A stretch of 64,000 nucleotides of DNA from Pseudomonadota bacterium (GTDB taxonomy: Bacteria; Desulfobacterota; Desulfobulbia; Desulfobulbales; Desulfocapsaceae): the NCBI GenBank assembly GCA_023412495.1, contig JAEYNP010000139.1, positions 1 to 64,000 of the forward strand, written 5' to 3'. Positions 41,645 through 51,804 of the stretch are shown here, in pieces. The position numbers were made by a program, and so were the translations under genes. Positions within the stretch are counted from its first letter, which is position 1, and every line of letters starts with the position of its first letter. The notes under the pieces are model-generated. The model did not search any database, was not told where the DNA came from, and saw only the letters and a program-made list of their open reading frames with translations.

Positions 41645-42880
41645 ATGAAAAGCTACGATCCCTATTTTGTCGCCAAGCAGCCGATTCTTGACAGAGATCT
41701 CGCAACATATGGCTATGAGCTTCTCTTTCGCTCGGCACTTGACGATGACCGGGCGATGATTGATGACCCGGATATGGCTACTATCAATGTTGTAACCTGC
41801 GGCTTCATCAAGTCGCAGGAGGAGTTGCGGCAGAACAAGAGGATTTTCATAAATTTTACTGCAAACCTGTTGCTCAATGGCGCCCCTCGAGCACTTCCAC
41901 CGTCCGTGACTGTTATCGAAATTTTGGAAACTACCAGTTTTTCCTCAGAATTGTTTGATCGACTGGTACAGTACAAACAAGAAGGCTATCTCATTGCCAT
42001 TGATGACTACTCCTTAAAAGCGACACCTCCTGCCTTCCTCGATATTGCCGATATTGTTAAAATCGACGTTCTGAACAGAGAAATGCCCGAAATTATGGAG
42101 ATAGTCGGTTCGCTTAAGAACAGCAAGGCTCTCAAGCTTGCTGAAAAGGTGGACGATGGAGCCGCTTTCCGGTCGTTAAAGGACATAAATTTTGATCTCT
42201 TTCAAGGCTATTTTTTTGCCAGACCAGAAAATCTCGAAGGCCGAAAAATTCATTCGTCACAAGCGGCGAGAATTCGTATCCTGGCTACTTTGCAGCATGC
42301 CCAATTGGAGACTCGTCAGATTGTCGATACCATAACCTCCGATCCGGGAATAGCTTATCGCCTCCTTCGCTTGCTCAATTCCGCGGCCTTCGGATTATCC
42401 ATGAAAATCGAATCGATTCAGCACGCGGTCGTACTTTTAGGAAACGTCCGCATTCGACACTGGCTGCAGATGGTAATTCTCTCCGATATCGCCAGCGATA
42501 ATCATCCTCAAGAACTTCTGCATCTAGCCTTGACCAGAGGCAAGATTCTGGAGGAATTGGCCCTTGAAGGCTCTATTGCTGAGCATAGGGCTGAAAAACT
42601 CTTTCTATTTGGATTACTGTCGCTGCTCGACATAATACTTGATATGCCCTTCCCTGAAATTTTTCTTCATCTACCGCTCTCTTCAGATTTCCAGGCGGGA
42701 TATCTTGACTTAGATTCGAGCATGGGTCACTACCTTCAACTCCTGCACTCGTTTGAAAAGAACGATTTTCCTGCCATAATCGAGAACTGCAAAAGGCTCG
42801 AGCTAAAACCGCAAGCGGTGATGGAGGCATCAATTCGGGCCCATGCCTGGACAGAATTCGTAATTCAGGCGGTTCTATAG
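41645..42880 (+). CDS. EAL-HDOD signalling protein (YuxH-type)
   Basis: 411 aa. Degenerate EAL N-terminus: FVAKQPILDRDLATYGYELLFRS, then IFINFT, VIEILE, IAIDDYS, KIDV and LAEKV; ELL replaces EAL and several metal ligands are absent, so it probably does not cleave c-di-GMP. The HDOD domain (about 215-400) has RILATLQHAQLETRQIVDTITSDPGIAYRLLRLLNSAAFGLSMKIESIQHAVVLLG. Adaptor function inferred. A paralogue lies at 54004-55206. Confidence 0.9.
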   Translation: MKSYDPYFVAKQPILDRDLATYGYELLFRSALDDDRAMIDDPDMATINVVTCGFIKSQEELRQNKRIFINFTANLLLNGAPRALPPSVTVIEILETTSFSSELFDRLVQYKQEGYLIAIDDYSLKATPPAFLDIADIVKIDVLNREMPEIMEIVGSLKNSKALKLAEKVDDGAAFRSLKDINFDLFQGYFFARPENLEGRKIHSSQAARIRILATLQHAQLETRQIVDTITSDPGIAYRLLRLLNSAAFGLSMKIESIQHAVVLLGNVRIRHWLQMVILSDIASDNHPQELLHLALTRGKILEELALEGSIAEHRAEKLFLFGLLSLLDIILDMPFPEIFLHLPLSSDFQAGYLDLDSSMGHYLQLLHSFEKNDFPAIIENCKRLELKPQAVMEASIRAHAWTEFVIQAVL

Positions 42881-42888
42881 GTGAAAGT

Positions 42889-45741
42889 ATGTTCAGGAAG
42901 GCAAGACTTAGCTACACGATCTTTCTCACAGTATGTTCTGCATTCTTCTCCCTGTTCTTCCTTGGCAGCTGGTTAGCCTATACCCTGGTAGATGGGGTCA
43001 TAACCCGACATGTTGATGAAAATCTTGTAAAAACCGTCAAAAGTATACGACAGGTTGTGGAAACGTCGGCTAAATTGTCGAGCAGGAGTTATCTCCGAGC
43101 CGTCGCCGAACAGCATCTAACAACTGTCAATATTCAGCATCTGCGGAGTATACCCGGCGAGACCAATGAGAGAGAAGCCCGGCAGGAATCTCTTTCAAGA
43201 ATACATGCCAAACCCATAGGCAGTTCAGGGTACACGTATATCATTGACTCCCAAGGCGTTCTCCAGTCGCATCCGGTGGGTCCTCTCCAGGGTAGGGATA
43301 TAAGCGAATGGCAGTTCGTCAAAGAGCAGATAAACAGGAAAAAGGGCTTTCTCGAATATGAATGGCAGAATCCTGGAGAAGTCGAACCAAGAAAGAAAGT
43401 CTTATATATGGAATACTTCGATCCCTGGGACTGGATCATTTCGGTGACGGCTTATAAAGATGAACTGGCGCAGTTGATCGACCCCAGAGATTTCAGGAAA
43501 GAAATCCTGTCCATCAAGATAGCCGAGCATGGCTACCCCTTCGTAATAGACAAGTCTGGTATGATGCTGGCGCATCCGACAATTTCCGGCAATGTTCTCA
43601 CCCAAAACAATGAGTATCGGGACCTTTTTCGTGACATCATCGATGCCCGACAAGGAAAGATACTGTATGATTGGACTGATCCGCAAACCAAGGAGAAGAA
43701 AAAGAAGATAGCAGTATTTGAGACGATAGATGGATTTTCCTGCATTGTAGCGGCATCCGGTTATGTCTCGGAATTCTATGAGCCGTTGCATGATCTCAAA
43801 AAACTATTTTTTGCCCTGGTCTGCAGTGGTCTCATTTTTTCAATTTTCATCTCCTACTACCTCAGTTCCCGCATAACCGCCCCCCTCCATTCTTTACTTA
43901 AGAAGATTTCAGCGGAGCGGGAAAATTCCGTTCCAGAGAAAGTCAGCGCTTCCGGTGGAAATGAGATTGAAGAGCTTTCAGATCATTTCGCCCAATACGT
44001 GAGGCAACTCAACGATCGAAATGACGAACTCCGTGGTCTTCTGCAGGAACAGCAACAGACGAGTCTTGATCTCAGCATTTATAAGGAAATATTCGAGAAC
44101 ATAGTCGAGGGCATATCCATCACCGACAGTCAGGGAACAATGGTTCGCGCCAACCCGGCCTTTGAAAAGATTACCGGCTATTCGGCCTGGGAAGCCATTG
44201 GGAATAACCCAAGGATTTTGAAATCGGGAATGCATCCTCCTGAATTTTACATGGAAATGTGGGCGATGCTGAAGGAAAAGGGATTTTGGTCAGGAAAGAT
44301 CTGGAACAAGCGAAAAAACGGTGAGATCTATCCGGAGTGGCTTACCATCAGCGCCGTGAAGGATAAGACCGGCGAAGTCAGCCATTATGCCGCTGTATTC
44401 AATGACATTACCGATCATGTCCAACAACAGGAAAAAATTCAATATCTCGCGTATCACGACCATTTGACCAACCTGCCGAATAGACTCCTGGTACATAAAA
44501 AGCTCAGCCAAATGATTTTGGAGTGCAGAAAGAAAAATGAAAATCTGATCTGTCTCATCTGCGATCTGGACAACTTCAAAACCTTCAACGACTCTTTGGG
44601 ACATGAAGGCGGGGACAATTTGCTTAACATGTTCGTCGAGCGACTGCGTCCTCTTTTTCAACTGGAAGATGTTTTTGGGCGTATTGGCGGAGATGAATTC
44701 ATAATTCTAGCCAAAACGGAAACTTCTTCTAAAGAATACGCCATATTCAGGTCCGAGAGGATATTTTCTGCATGTAAAGACCCTATCCATCTTGCCAATC
44801 AAATATTCTATGTGACGATGAGTATCGGTATTTCGATCTTTCCTGAGGATGCCGAAGAAGCGGATGCAATGATCAAGCGAGCGATGCTGGCGGTTAACAA
44901 TACGAAAAGGACGAAAGGCAACAGGATTTGTTTCTATAATCCTGAAATGGAGACCAAAGTTCAGCAAAAAGTAATGTACCTGGCCAGGATGCGCGAGGGA
45001 TTGGCAAAAAGCGAATTTGTCCCTTTTTACCAACCCAAAGTCAATCTGGCGACCGGCCGGGTTTCGGGTATGGAAGCTCTCGCCCGATGGATATCGAATG
45101 GTCGGTTGGTGTCGCCCGGTGAGTTCATTCCTGTAGCCGAAGATTCCGGCCTGATTGTTCAGATGTCGCAGCAGATCTTCGAGAAAGCTTTCAGAGAAAC
45201 TGCCGAACTCATTGAGCAGGGATACAATCTGAAACTCTCTGTCAATCTTTCTCCCATACAACTGCAATCGGTTTCTTTCCTTGATGATCTGCTAGCCCTA
45301 CAACGAAACAGCGGACTTCCTGCAAAATACATCGAGTTCGAGATAACCGAGTCCACTCTCTTCGAGAATACAGATGAGATGCAGTTACTCCTCAAAACCA
45401 TTGTCGATTTCGGTTTCTCAATTTCCATAGATGATTTTGGCACCGGTTATTCCTCGCTCCAGTATCTCAAACAGTTACCGCTCAATACTTTAAAAATCGA
45501 CATGACCTTCATATCCGGAATCGGCAGAAACAAAGATGACGAACAGTTAGTGCGATCTATCACCCTGCTCGCCAAACAGTTTGGTCTGCATATTGTCGCC
45601 GAAGGAGTTGAGGAAAAGGTACAGGTCGATTTTTTACGTCTCCTCGGCTGCAACGACGGCCAGGGTTATTATTTTGCAAAACCTATGAAAATGGATGATT
45701 TCCGGAGTTGGTTGAAATCGACAGAGGCGAGAAAAATTTGA
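42889..45741 (+). CDS. Cache-PAS-GGDEF-EAL c-di-GMP turnover protein
   Basis: 950 aa. N-terminal helix (10-32), two Cache_2-like extracellular domains (about 80-300: YTYIIDSQGVLQSHP... and YPFVIDKSGMMLAHP...), second helix (about 305-325), HAMP-like linker, PAS (about 400-520), GGDEF intact (RIGGDEF, about 600), EAL with MEALARW, NLSPIQLQ, FEITEST, DDFGTGYSSLQYLKQLPLNTLKID and AEGVEE. The inhibitory I-site position is QLED instead of RxxD. EAL motifs look intact, so both activities are possible. It is 9 nt after the EAL-HDOD gene: one operon. Confidence 0.94.
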   Translation: MFRKARLSYTIFLTVCSAFFSLFFLGSWLAYTLVDGVITRHVDENLVKTVKSIRQVVETSAKLSSRSYLRAVAEQHLTTVNIQHLRSIPGETNEREARQESLSRIHAKPIGSSGYTYIIDSQGVLQSHPVGPLQGRDISEWQFVKEQINRKKGFLEYEWQNPGEVEPRKKVLYMEYFDPWDWIISVTAYKDELAQLIDPRDFRKEILSIKIAEHGYPFVIDKSGMMLAHPTISGNVLTQNNEYRDLFRDIIDARQGKILYDWTDPQTKEKKKKIAVFETIDGFSCIVAASGYVSEFYEPLHDLKKLFFALVCSGLIFSIFISYYLSSRITAPLHSLLKKISAERENSVPEKVSASGGNEIEELSDHFAQYVRQLNDRNDELRGLLQEQQQTSLDLSIYKEIFENIVEGISITDSQGTMVRANPAFEKITGYSAWEAIGNNPRILKSGMHPPEFYMEMWAMLKEKGFWSGKIWNKRKNGEIYPEWLTISAVKDKTGEVSHYAAVFNDITDHVQQQEKIQYLAYHDHLTNLPNRLLVHKKLSQMILECRKKNENLICLICDLDNFKTFNDSLGHEGGDNLLNMFVERLRPLFQLEDVFGRIGGDEFIILAKTETSSKEYAIFRSERIFSACKDPIHLANQIFYVTMSIGISIFPEDAEEADAMIKRAMLAVNNTKRTKGNRICFYNPEMETKVQQKVMYLARMREGLAKSEFVPFYQPKVNLATGRVSGMEALARWISNGRLVSPGEFIPVAEDSGLIVQMSQQIFEKAFRETAELIEQGYNLKLSVNLSPIQLQSVSFLDDLLALQRNSGLPAKYIEFEITESTLFENTDEMQLLLKTIVDFGFSISIDDFGTGYSSLQYLKQLPLNTLKIDMTFISGIGRNKDDEQLVRSITLLAKQFGLHIVAEGVEEKVQVDFLRLLGCNDGQGYYFAKPMKMDDFRSWLKSTEARKI

Positions 45742-45760
45742 ACAGATCCCAGGAACCCCA

Positions 45761-48685
45761 GTGAGCGACCTCCAATCCAAGATTGAAGCAAACACCATTA
45801 AGAGCGATTTACGTTTATCCAAAGTCCTCACAAGGATCATATTGCTCTGCATGCTCCCTCTATTCTTATTCGGAGCAATTTTAGCAACCTTAATGATAGA
45901 CAAAATTCAGCAGGAACAAATCGATAAGGCCTCGCTCCTGGCGCGGAACGTGGTTCTTTACACCGACAATGCTATCAGTTCCCGAATAAACGCTCTCAAC
46001 ATGCTGGCGACATCCTCATTTGTGGATGACGTATCCCAATGGCACTTGCTTTATCAGTCGGCTCAAAATTTTCAACAGAGTTTCGGCACGCATGTGGTTA
46101 TCACGGACGGAAATACACAGCCGCAACTATTAATGAGTACGCTTCGTCCGTTTGGAGTCAAATTGCCCGTTGTAAAAGACTCGAACGGGCGTATGGCTGG
46201 TCCGATTGCCATGCGAACCGGCAGGCCTGCGGTGAGTGATCTGTTTTATGGTCCTATCGACAAAAATCCGCTTATTGGTATTGCTGTACCGGTTATTCGA
46301 GAAGGCATACCAAAATGCGTAATCCTGACTGTCCTATCCAAGGATTTTTTTCAGGATCAGATCCAAAAGGTTTCGCTGCCACAGGGTTGGCACTTGGCTT
46401 TAAAAGATGCCCAGGAGCAAATAATCGCTCAGTTGAATCAACCCTCTGCTGAAAAGTCGACAAGCCGTGTCGAGGCCAGCTCAATGGTTTCTAACTGGAA
46501 AGTCGAAGTCGAAATCTCGCCCATTGCGCAGAGGGAACCGATCCTGTCGGTAGGGATTGCTCTAGCCGCGATCCTGTTTGGCGCGACGCTGACTGGTTTT
46601 CTGAGCGGTAAGTGGGCGGGGCGTCGTGTAGGAAGCGCCATCGAGTCTCTCGCAACAAAGGATTCCTCGGATAGTGCCGTTCATGATGCAATTATGGAAA
46701 TTGCCGCTGCACGACGACTGATCAATCAAGAGGCTGAAAGACGCATTGCAGTCGAAAACGTGTTGCGCCAGAAAATGCTGGAATACGAAGCCATGTTCGA
46801 ACGCAGCGTTGTCGGCAAGGCTCAGGCAGACCCGACAACTGGGCGATTCTTAAAAGTCAATCGGGCGTTTGCCGATATGCTTGGCTATTCACCTGATGAA
46901 CTTTGTCGGATGACAACCCTTGAGATAACCCATCCCGACGATCAAGAGCAGGAACTCCAGGGGGGTCAGACGGTTCGCCCGGACAATGCAGTCCATTGGC
47001 ACAACGAGATACGCTACCGGAAAAAGGATGGAACCGACATATGGGTGAGCGTTACAGCAAATGTCATTCATTCCGAAGATAAGAAATGCACACTTGCTGT
47101 AATTCAAGACATCGGCGAGCGCAGAAAAGCCGAAGAGGCTCTGAAACAGAGTGAGGAGTTATTCAGGAGGCTGTTTGATTTCGCCCCGCTAGGCAAGGTT
47201 TTGACCGGTCCTGACGGAACCTTCGAGAGGGTGAACCCAGCCTTCTGTCAAATGCTAGGATACAGTCCGGAGGAACTCGCCAATTTGTCGTTTCTCGACA
47301 TCACGCATCCTGACGATGTACCCCTGAGTGAAGAAGGCGTTTCCACACTCCTGGCAGGCAAGCAAGACACATGGGATACGCAGAACCGCTATCTGGCCAA
47401 AGCCGGCCAGGTCGTGTGGACACGGGTAGTCACGACTCTTCTTCGTAACGCTGTTGCGCAGCCGATTCAATTCCTGACCCACATTCTTGACATTACCGAA
47501 CTCAAGAAGACCGAGGCGGAGTTGCGCAACAGCAATAAACGATCAGATCTGATGGCTACAGTAGCTCAACGACTGCTCGGCGCTGAAAACCCACAAAGTA
47601 TCGTTGAAGAGCTGTGCCGGATGGTAATGGAGCACATTGATTGCCAGTTCTTTTTCAATTATCTGGTTGATATTCCTGGTCAAAGAATGGAGCTCAACGC
47701 TTTTGCCGGCATACCTGCTGCAACGGCAGCAACGATTCGGCAACTCGATTTCGGTGTGGCGGTTTGCGGTTGTGCCGCCCGTGATAAGCAGCGCATAATC
47801 GCCGAGCATATCGACACAGGCGATGACATGCGCACTCAACTGGTCAAATCCTTCGGCGTTCGAGCCTACTGCTGCCATCCCTTAATGATCGAGGGTGAAT
47901 TGCTCGGTACACTGTCCTTTGGCACCCGAACGCGACCTATTTTTACAAGCGACGAGATCTCACTGATGAAAGCGGTGGCCGACCATGTAGCGCTGGCCAT
48001 GCATCGAATGCTGGCAACTCAAGCCCTTCACGAAAGCGAAGAACGCATCAGGGTCTCTCTGATGGAAAAAGACGTCCTGCTCAAGGAAATCCATCACCGC
48101 GTGAAGAACAATATGCAGGTGATCTCCAGCTTGGTGGAGTTGCAGGCTGATCAGTTCAAGGATGAAGCGATGCATTGGATGTTCAACGACATCATTTTCC
48201 GTGTGCGCTCGATGGCTATGGTTCATGAAAAACTTTACCAGTCCCATGATTTCGCACATGTGGATTTTGCCAATTATGCAGACAGCTTGATCGGTTACCT
48301 ATGGCAGGCCCAGGCCAGGGCAACACTTCATGTGGCGTTGAAAGTTGAAATGGAACACGTATTGCTGCCGGTGAACGAGGCAGTACCCTGCGGTCTCATG
48401 CTGAATGAATTGTTCACCAATGCCCTTAAACACGCATTTGTGGGCCGCGAGAGCGGAGAGTTGACTGTCAGACTGCGAAGTGATGAGCAAGGAAAAGTAG
48501 TTCTGTCAGTCAAGGATGACGGAATAGGTCTGCCCCCTGAGATGGATATCAAGAAGGTTCGCACGCTTGGGCTTCGGCTGGTACAGATGCTTGCAAGACA
48601 ACTGCATGCTTCCGTAGATGCACAAGAAAATAATGGAACCACATTTACAATCACGTTCGAGGTACCCGAACATGAAGCACATTGA
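45761..48685 (+). CDS. Sensor histidine kinase (HisKA_2-type) with PAS and GAF domains
   Basis: 974 aa from a GTG start with AGGAACC upstream. Membrane helix (about 26-47), an extracellular sensor region, second helix near 250-275, then PAS-PAC blocks (about 340-460 and 465-585), a GAF domain (about 600-755), and HisKA_2 with H779 in EIHHRVKNNMQVISSL. The HATPase has NELFTNALKHAF and DDGIGLPP. The GTG start follows the previous gene by 19 nt. Partner of the hybrid protein encoded directly after it. Confidence 0.92.
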   Translation: MSDLQSKIEANTIKSDLRLSKVLTRIILLCMLPLFLFGAILATLMIDKIQQEQIDKASLLARNVVLYTDNAISSRINALNMLATSSFVDDVSQWHLLYQSAQNFQQSFGTHVVITDGNTQPQLLMSTLRPFGVKLPVVKDSNGRMAGPIAMRTGRPAVSDLFYGPIDKNPLIGIAVPVIREGIPKCVILTVLSKDFFQDQIQKVSLPQGWHLALKDAQEQIIAQLNQPSAEKSTSRVEASSMVSNWKVEVEISPIAQREPILSVGIALAAILFGATLTGFLSGKWAGRRVGSAIESLATKDSSDSAVHDAIMEIAAARRLINQEAERRIAVENVLRQKMLEYEAMFERSVVGKAQADPTTGRFLKVNRAFADMLGYSPDELCRMTTLEITHPDDQEQELQGGQTVRPDNAVHWHNEIRYRKKDGTDIWVSVTANVIHSEDKKCTLAVIQDIGERRKAEEALKQSEELFRRLFDFAPLGKVLTGPDGTFERVNPAFCQMLGYSPEELANLSFLDITHPDDVPLSEEGVSTLLAGKQDTWDTQNRYLAKAGQVVWTRVVTTLLRNAVAQPIQFLTHILDITELKKTEAELRNSNKRSDLMATVAQRLLGAENPQSIVEELCRMVMEHIDCQFFFNYLVDIPGQRMELNAFAGIPAATAATIRQLDFGVAVCGCAARDKQRIIAEHIDTGDDMRTQLVKSFGVRAYCCHPLMIEGELLGTLSFGTRTRPIFTSDEISLMKAVADHVALAMHRMLATQALHESEERIRVSLMEKDVLLKEIHHRVKNNMQVISSLVELQADQFKDEAMHWMFNDIIFRVRSMAMVHEKLYQSHDFAHVDFANYADSLIGYLWQAQARATLHVALKVEMEHVLLPVNEAVPCGLMLNELFTNALKHAFVGRESGELTVRLRSDEQGKVVLSVKDDGIGLPPEMDIKKVRTLGLRLVQMLARQLHASVDAQENNGTTFTITFEVPEHEAH

Positions 48686-51600
48686 TGTACTGATAGTCGA
48701 AGATGAAGTCATCGTTGCCGAAAATCTGTCTCTAAAGCTCCAGAATCTCGGCTACACTGTTGCCGGGATAGCCGTAAGCGGGAATGAGGCGGTCGAAATG
48801 GCCCTTCTATTTCGACCGCAGCTGATATTGATGGACATCAAACTTCAAGGCGAGTTGGACGGCATCGAGACAGTCGAGAAAATCAAAAAACACCTCGATA
48901 TTCCGGTTATCTACCTGACGGCCCATTCCGATCGTAACACTTTGGCTAGAGCAAAAACCAGCAAGCCTAACGGTTACGTGCTCAAGCCCTTTGACGAACT
49001 GGATCTGGCTGCACAGATCGAACTGGCTCTGTACAAACATGAAGCCGACCGCCAGGTACGAGAGCAACGCGAATGGCTGCGGGTAACATTGGCAAGTATT
49101 GGCGATGCAGTGATCGCCACCGACGCAGAGGGCGTTATCACCTTTCTCAATCCCGTCGCCGAATCCCTGACCGGATGGCCCGCCGATGAGGCAATCGGCA
49201 CTCCCCTCGGCAATGTCTTTCGCATCATTAACGAGTATACGCGAGAACCGGTCGAGGATCCCGTTCACAAGGTCCTGCAGACCGGTGCCATAGTCGGCCT
49301 TGCTAACCACACGTTGTTGATCCGCCGCGACGGAAAAGAGGTGCCCATCGACGACAGCGGTGCACCCATCAAGGATAGTGTGGGACGGATTCAGGGCGTG
49401 GTGCTTACTTTTCGTGACATCAGCGAGAGCAAAAAGGTCGAAAAGGCGATATTCGAAAGCGAGCAGCGATTGCGCCTCTTTGTCGAGCACGCACCGGCTG
49501 CGCTGGCGATGTTCGATAGCCGGATGCGCTACTTCAGCGTGAGCCGTCGCTGGTTGATGGACTATAAACTTGGGGATCGTGATCTGACAGGGCTTTGTCA
49601 TTATGATGTATTTCCAGAAATAACCGAGCAGTTGAAGGAGGTTCACAAGCGTGCCCTGAACGGTGAAGTGATTACTGGAAGAGGCGACCGGTTCGAGCGT
49701 GCCAATGGATCTGTTCAGTGGCTGCATTGGGAGGTTAGACCCTGGCGCGACCAGTTGGGGAAAATTGGTGGCATTGTCGTGTTCAGCGAGGATGTAACGG
49801 AATTGAAAAAATCAGAGGAGAATTTGCGTCGGTACGAATTACTCTCCCAACACAGCCGGGATATGATCCTCTACATAAGACATGAAGATGGTCAGATTCT
49901 TGAGGCCAATACCGCCGCCGTGCAAACATACGGGTATAGCTACTCGGAACTGATCGGGATGACGATCAAGGACTTACGCGCACCCGATACCAACAATCTT
50001 ACGGCATCCCAGATGACAAAGGCCGTAAAAGAGGGCCTTCTCTTTGAAACCATTCACCGTCGAAAAGATGGAACGACTTTTCCAGTCGAGGTCAGTTCGC
50101 AGGGTGCAAAAATAAATGACACGAACATGTTGGTCAGTGTTGTTAGAGACATTACCGAGCGAAAAAAAGGAGAAGAGGCGCTTGAACTCAGCGAGCAACG
50201 ACGTAGTCTTGCCCTGGAGGCAGCCAATGCCGGCACTTGGGAGTGGGATCTTCAGACCGATGAGAATATCTGGTCGAATGAATTATGGAGGCTGTACGGC
50301 CTGGAGCCCTTCAGTTGCAAGCCATCGTATTCAGAGTTGCAAAAAATAATCCATCCCGAAGATCTGCCGATGGCAGACCAAACAATTAAAGAAGCCATTA
50401 GAAAGGGTGTAGCATACAGCATTGAGTGGCGGGTGAGACCCAATGACGGAAAAGAACGATGGCTGATGTTTCGAGGGAAGCCTTTCAAGGATACCCATGA
50501 TCGAGTTGTCCGCTACTTGGGGACCGCGATCGACGTCACCGAACGAAAGCAGGTTGAGGAGCAAAACAGGGCCCTGCAGACGAAATTGATCCATGCTCAA
50601 AAAATGGAAGCCATTGGTACCCTCGCCGGCGGCATTGCCCATGACTTCAACAATATTCTCATGGCGATCATTGGATATGCCGAAATGGCCAAGGAGGACT
50701 GCCCGGCAAACTCTGAGATCGGTAGTGATCTCGGGCAAGTCCTGGAAGCAGGCAGGAGGGCGACCGACCTGGTTAAACAGATCCTCCTTTTTAGTCGTCA
50801 AGATACTGCCGAACGTATTCCCATAAAACCTGGTCCACTGGTCAAAGAAGCTCTCAGACTGCTCCGACCGGCGCTGCCCTCCACTATCGATATAAAGCAA
50901 CAGATTGATGTCACTACTCAAACCATTCTCATCGATCCCACTCAATTTCATCAAATTTTGATGAATCTCTGCACAAATGCCTACCATGCCATGGAAAAGA
51001 CCGGAGGTAATCTCGAAATCACCTTGCAGGAAAGGTATTATTCACCAAAGGATGTAGAATCTCATCCAGCTATTCGAACCGGAAAGTTCATTGAGTTGTC
51101 TGTCAGCGATACGGGCCCGGGAATTAGCCCTGAAATACAGGATAAAATTTTTGATCCATACTTCACCACAAAAGAAGTTGGCAAAGGCACTGGATTGGGT
51201 CTGGCGATTGTCAATGGCATAGTTGCCGCCGCAGACGGATTTATCACCTGTGAGAGTGGACCTGAAAATGGAGCAACCTTCCGCGTGAGTTTCCCGGTTG
51301 TCGAGCAAGAAGCTGTCTTGGACGATAAACAAACCGATAAGGATCTTTCAGGTAATGAGCATATTCTCTTGGTGGACGATGAAGAAGCCCTCGCGAAGAT
51401 GGGACAGGTCATGCTTGAGCGATTGGGTTATACGGTCACTATCCGCACCAACAGTATGGAAGCTCTCGTAACCTTCAGAAACCAGCCGGACCAATTCGAT
51501 GCTGTTATTACCGACCAAACAATGCCAGGAATTACCGGTTCAGCCTTAAGCAGGATGTTATTGCAGATACGACCCGACATTCCGATCATTCTTTGTACGG

Positions 51601-51743
51601 GTTTCAGCACCCTTATCAATGAGGATCAAGCGCGTGCATTTGGAATTAAGGAGTTTGCTATGAAACCTCTGGTCAGGAAGGAATTGGCTAAGCTTCTACG
51701 AAAAGTGCTGGATGGTAAGGAATCAACTGCTGATCGAATATAG
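48672..51743 (+). CDS. Hybrid REC-PAS-histidine kinase-REC protein
   Basis: About 1023 aa from ATG 48672 (MKHIDVLIVEDE), overlapping the preceding kinase by 14 nt; a longer ORF from 48618 is unlikely. N-terminal receiver (LILMDIKLQGELDG), four or five PAS domains (e.g. VTLASIGDAVIATDAEG; FVEHAPAALAMFDSR; SRDMILYIRHEDGQ; RSLALEAANAGTWEWD), HisKA with GGIAHDFNNILMAI, HATPase with DTGPGISPEI and GTGLGLAI, then a C-terminal receiver (ILLVDDEE ... AVITDQTMPG). Its likely input is phosphate from the HisKA_2 kinase. Confidence 0.93.
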   Translation: MKHIDVLIVEDEVIVAENLSLKLQNLGYTVAGIAVSGNEAVEMALLFRPQLILMDIKLQGELDGIETVEKIKKHLDIPVIYLTAHSDRNTLARAKTSKPNGYVLKPFDELDLAAQIELALYKHEADRQVREQREWLRVTLASIGDAVIATDAEGVITFLNPVAESLTGWPADEAIGTPLGNVFRIINEYTREPVEDPVHKVLQTGAIVGLANHTLLIRRDGKEVPIDDSGAPIKDSVGRIQGVVLTFRDISESKKVEKAIFESEQRLRLFVEHAPAALAMFDSRMRYFSVSRRWLMDYKLGDRDLTGLCHYDVFPEITEQLKEVHKRALNGEVITGRGDRFERANGSVQWLHWEVRPWRDQLGKIGGIVVFSEDVTELKKSEENLRRYELLSQHSRDMILYIRHEDGQILEANTAAVQTYGYSYSELIGMTIKDLRAPDTNNLTASQMTKAVKEGLLFETIHRRKDGTTFPVEVSSQGAKINDTNMLVSVVRDITERKKGEEALELSEQRRSLALEAANAGTWEWDLQTDENIWSNELWRLYGLEPFSCKPSYSELQKIIHPEDLPMADQTIKEAIRKGVAYSIEWRVRPNDGKERWLMFRGKPFKDTHDRVVRYLGTAIDVTERKQVEEQNRALQTKLIHAQKMEAIGTLAGGIAHDFNNILMAIIGYAEMAKEDCPANSEIGSDLGQVLEAGRRATDLVKQILLFSRQDTAERIPIKPGPLVKEALRLLRPALPSTIDIKQQIDVTTQTILIDPTQFHQILMNLCTNAYHAMEKTGGNLEITLQERYYSPKDVESHPAIRTGKFIELSVSDTGPGISPEIQDKIFDPYFTTKEVGKGTGLGLAIVNGIVAAADGFITCESGPENGATFRVSFPVVEQEAVLDDKQTDKDLSGNEHILLVDDEEALAKMGQVMLERLGYTVTIRTNSMEALVTFRNQPDQFDAVITDQTMPGITGSALSRMLLQIRPDIPIILCTGFSTLINEDQARAFGIKEFAMKPLVRKELAKLLRKVLDGKESTADRI

Positions 51744-51758
51744 CAGTTTCAACTTGAT

Positions 51759-51794
51759 CTGGCAGTTATCTGTTTGAAAACAGACAACTGCCAG
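51759..51794. terminator. Bidirectional hairpin between convergent genes
   Basis: CTGGCAGTT-A-TCTGTTT / AACAGA-C-AACTGCCAG forms a long stem between the stop of the hybrid kinase and the stop of the convergent chemoreceptor. No long T-run, so termination is inferred from position and stem strength. Confidence 0.6.
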
Positions 51795-51804
51795 GAGGGC
51801 TGGA

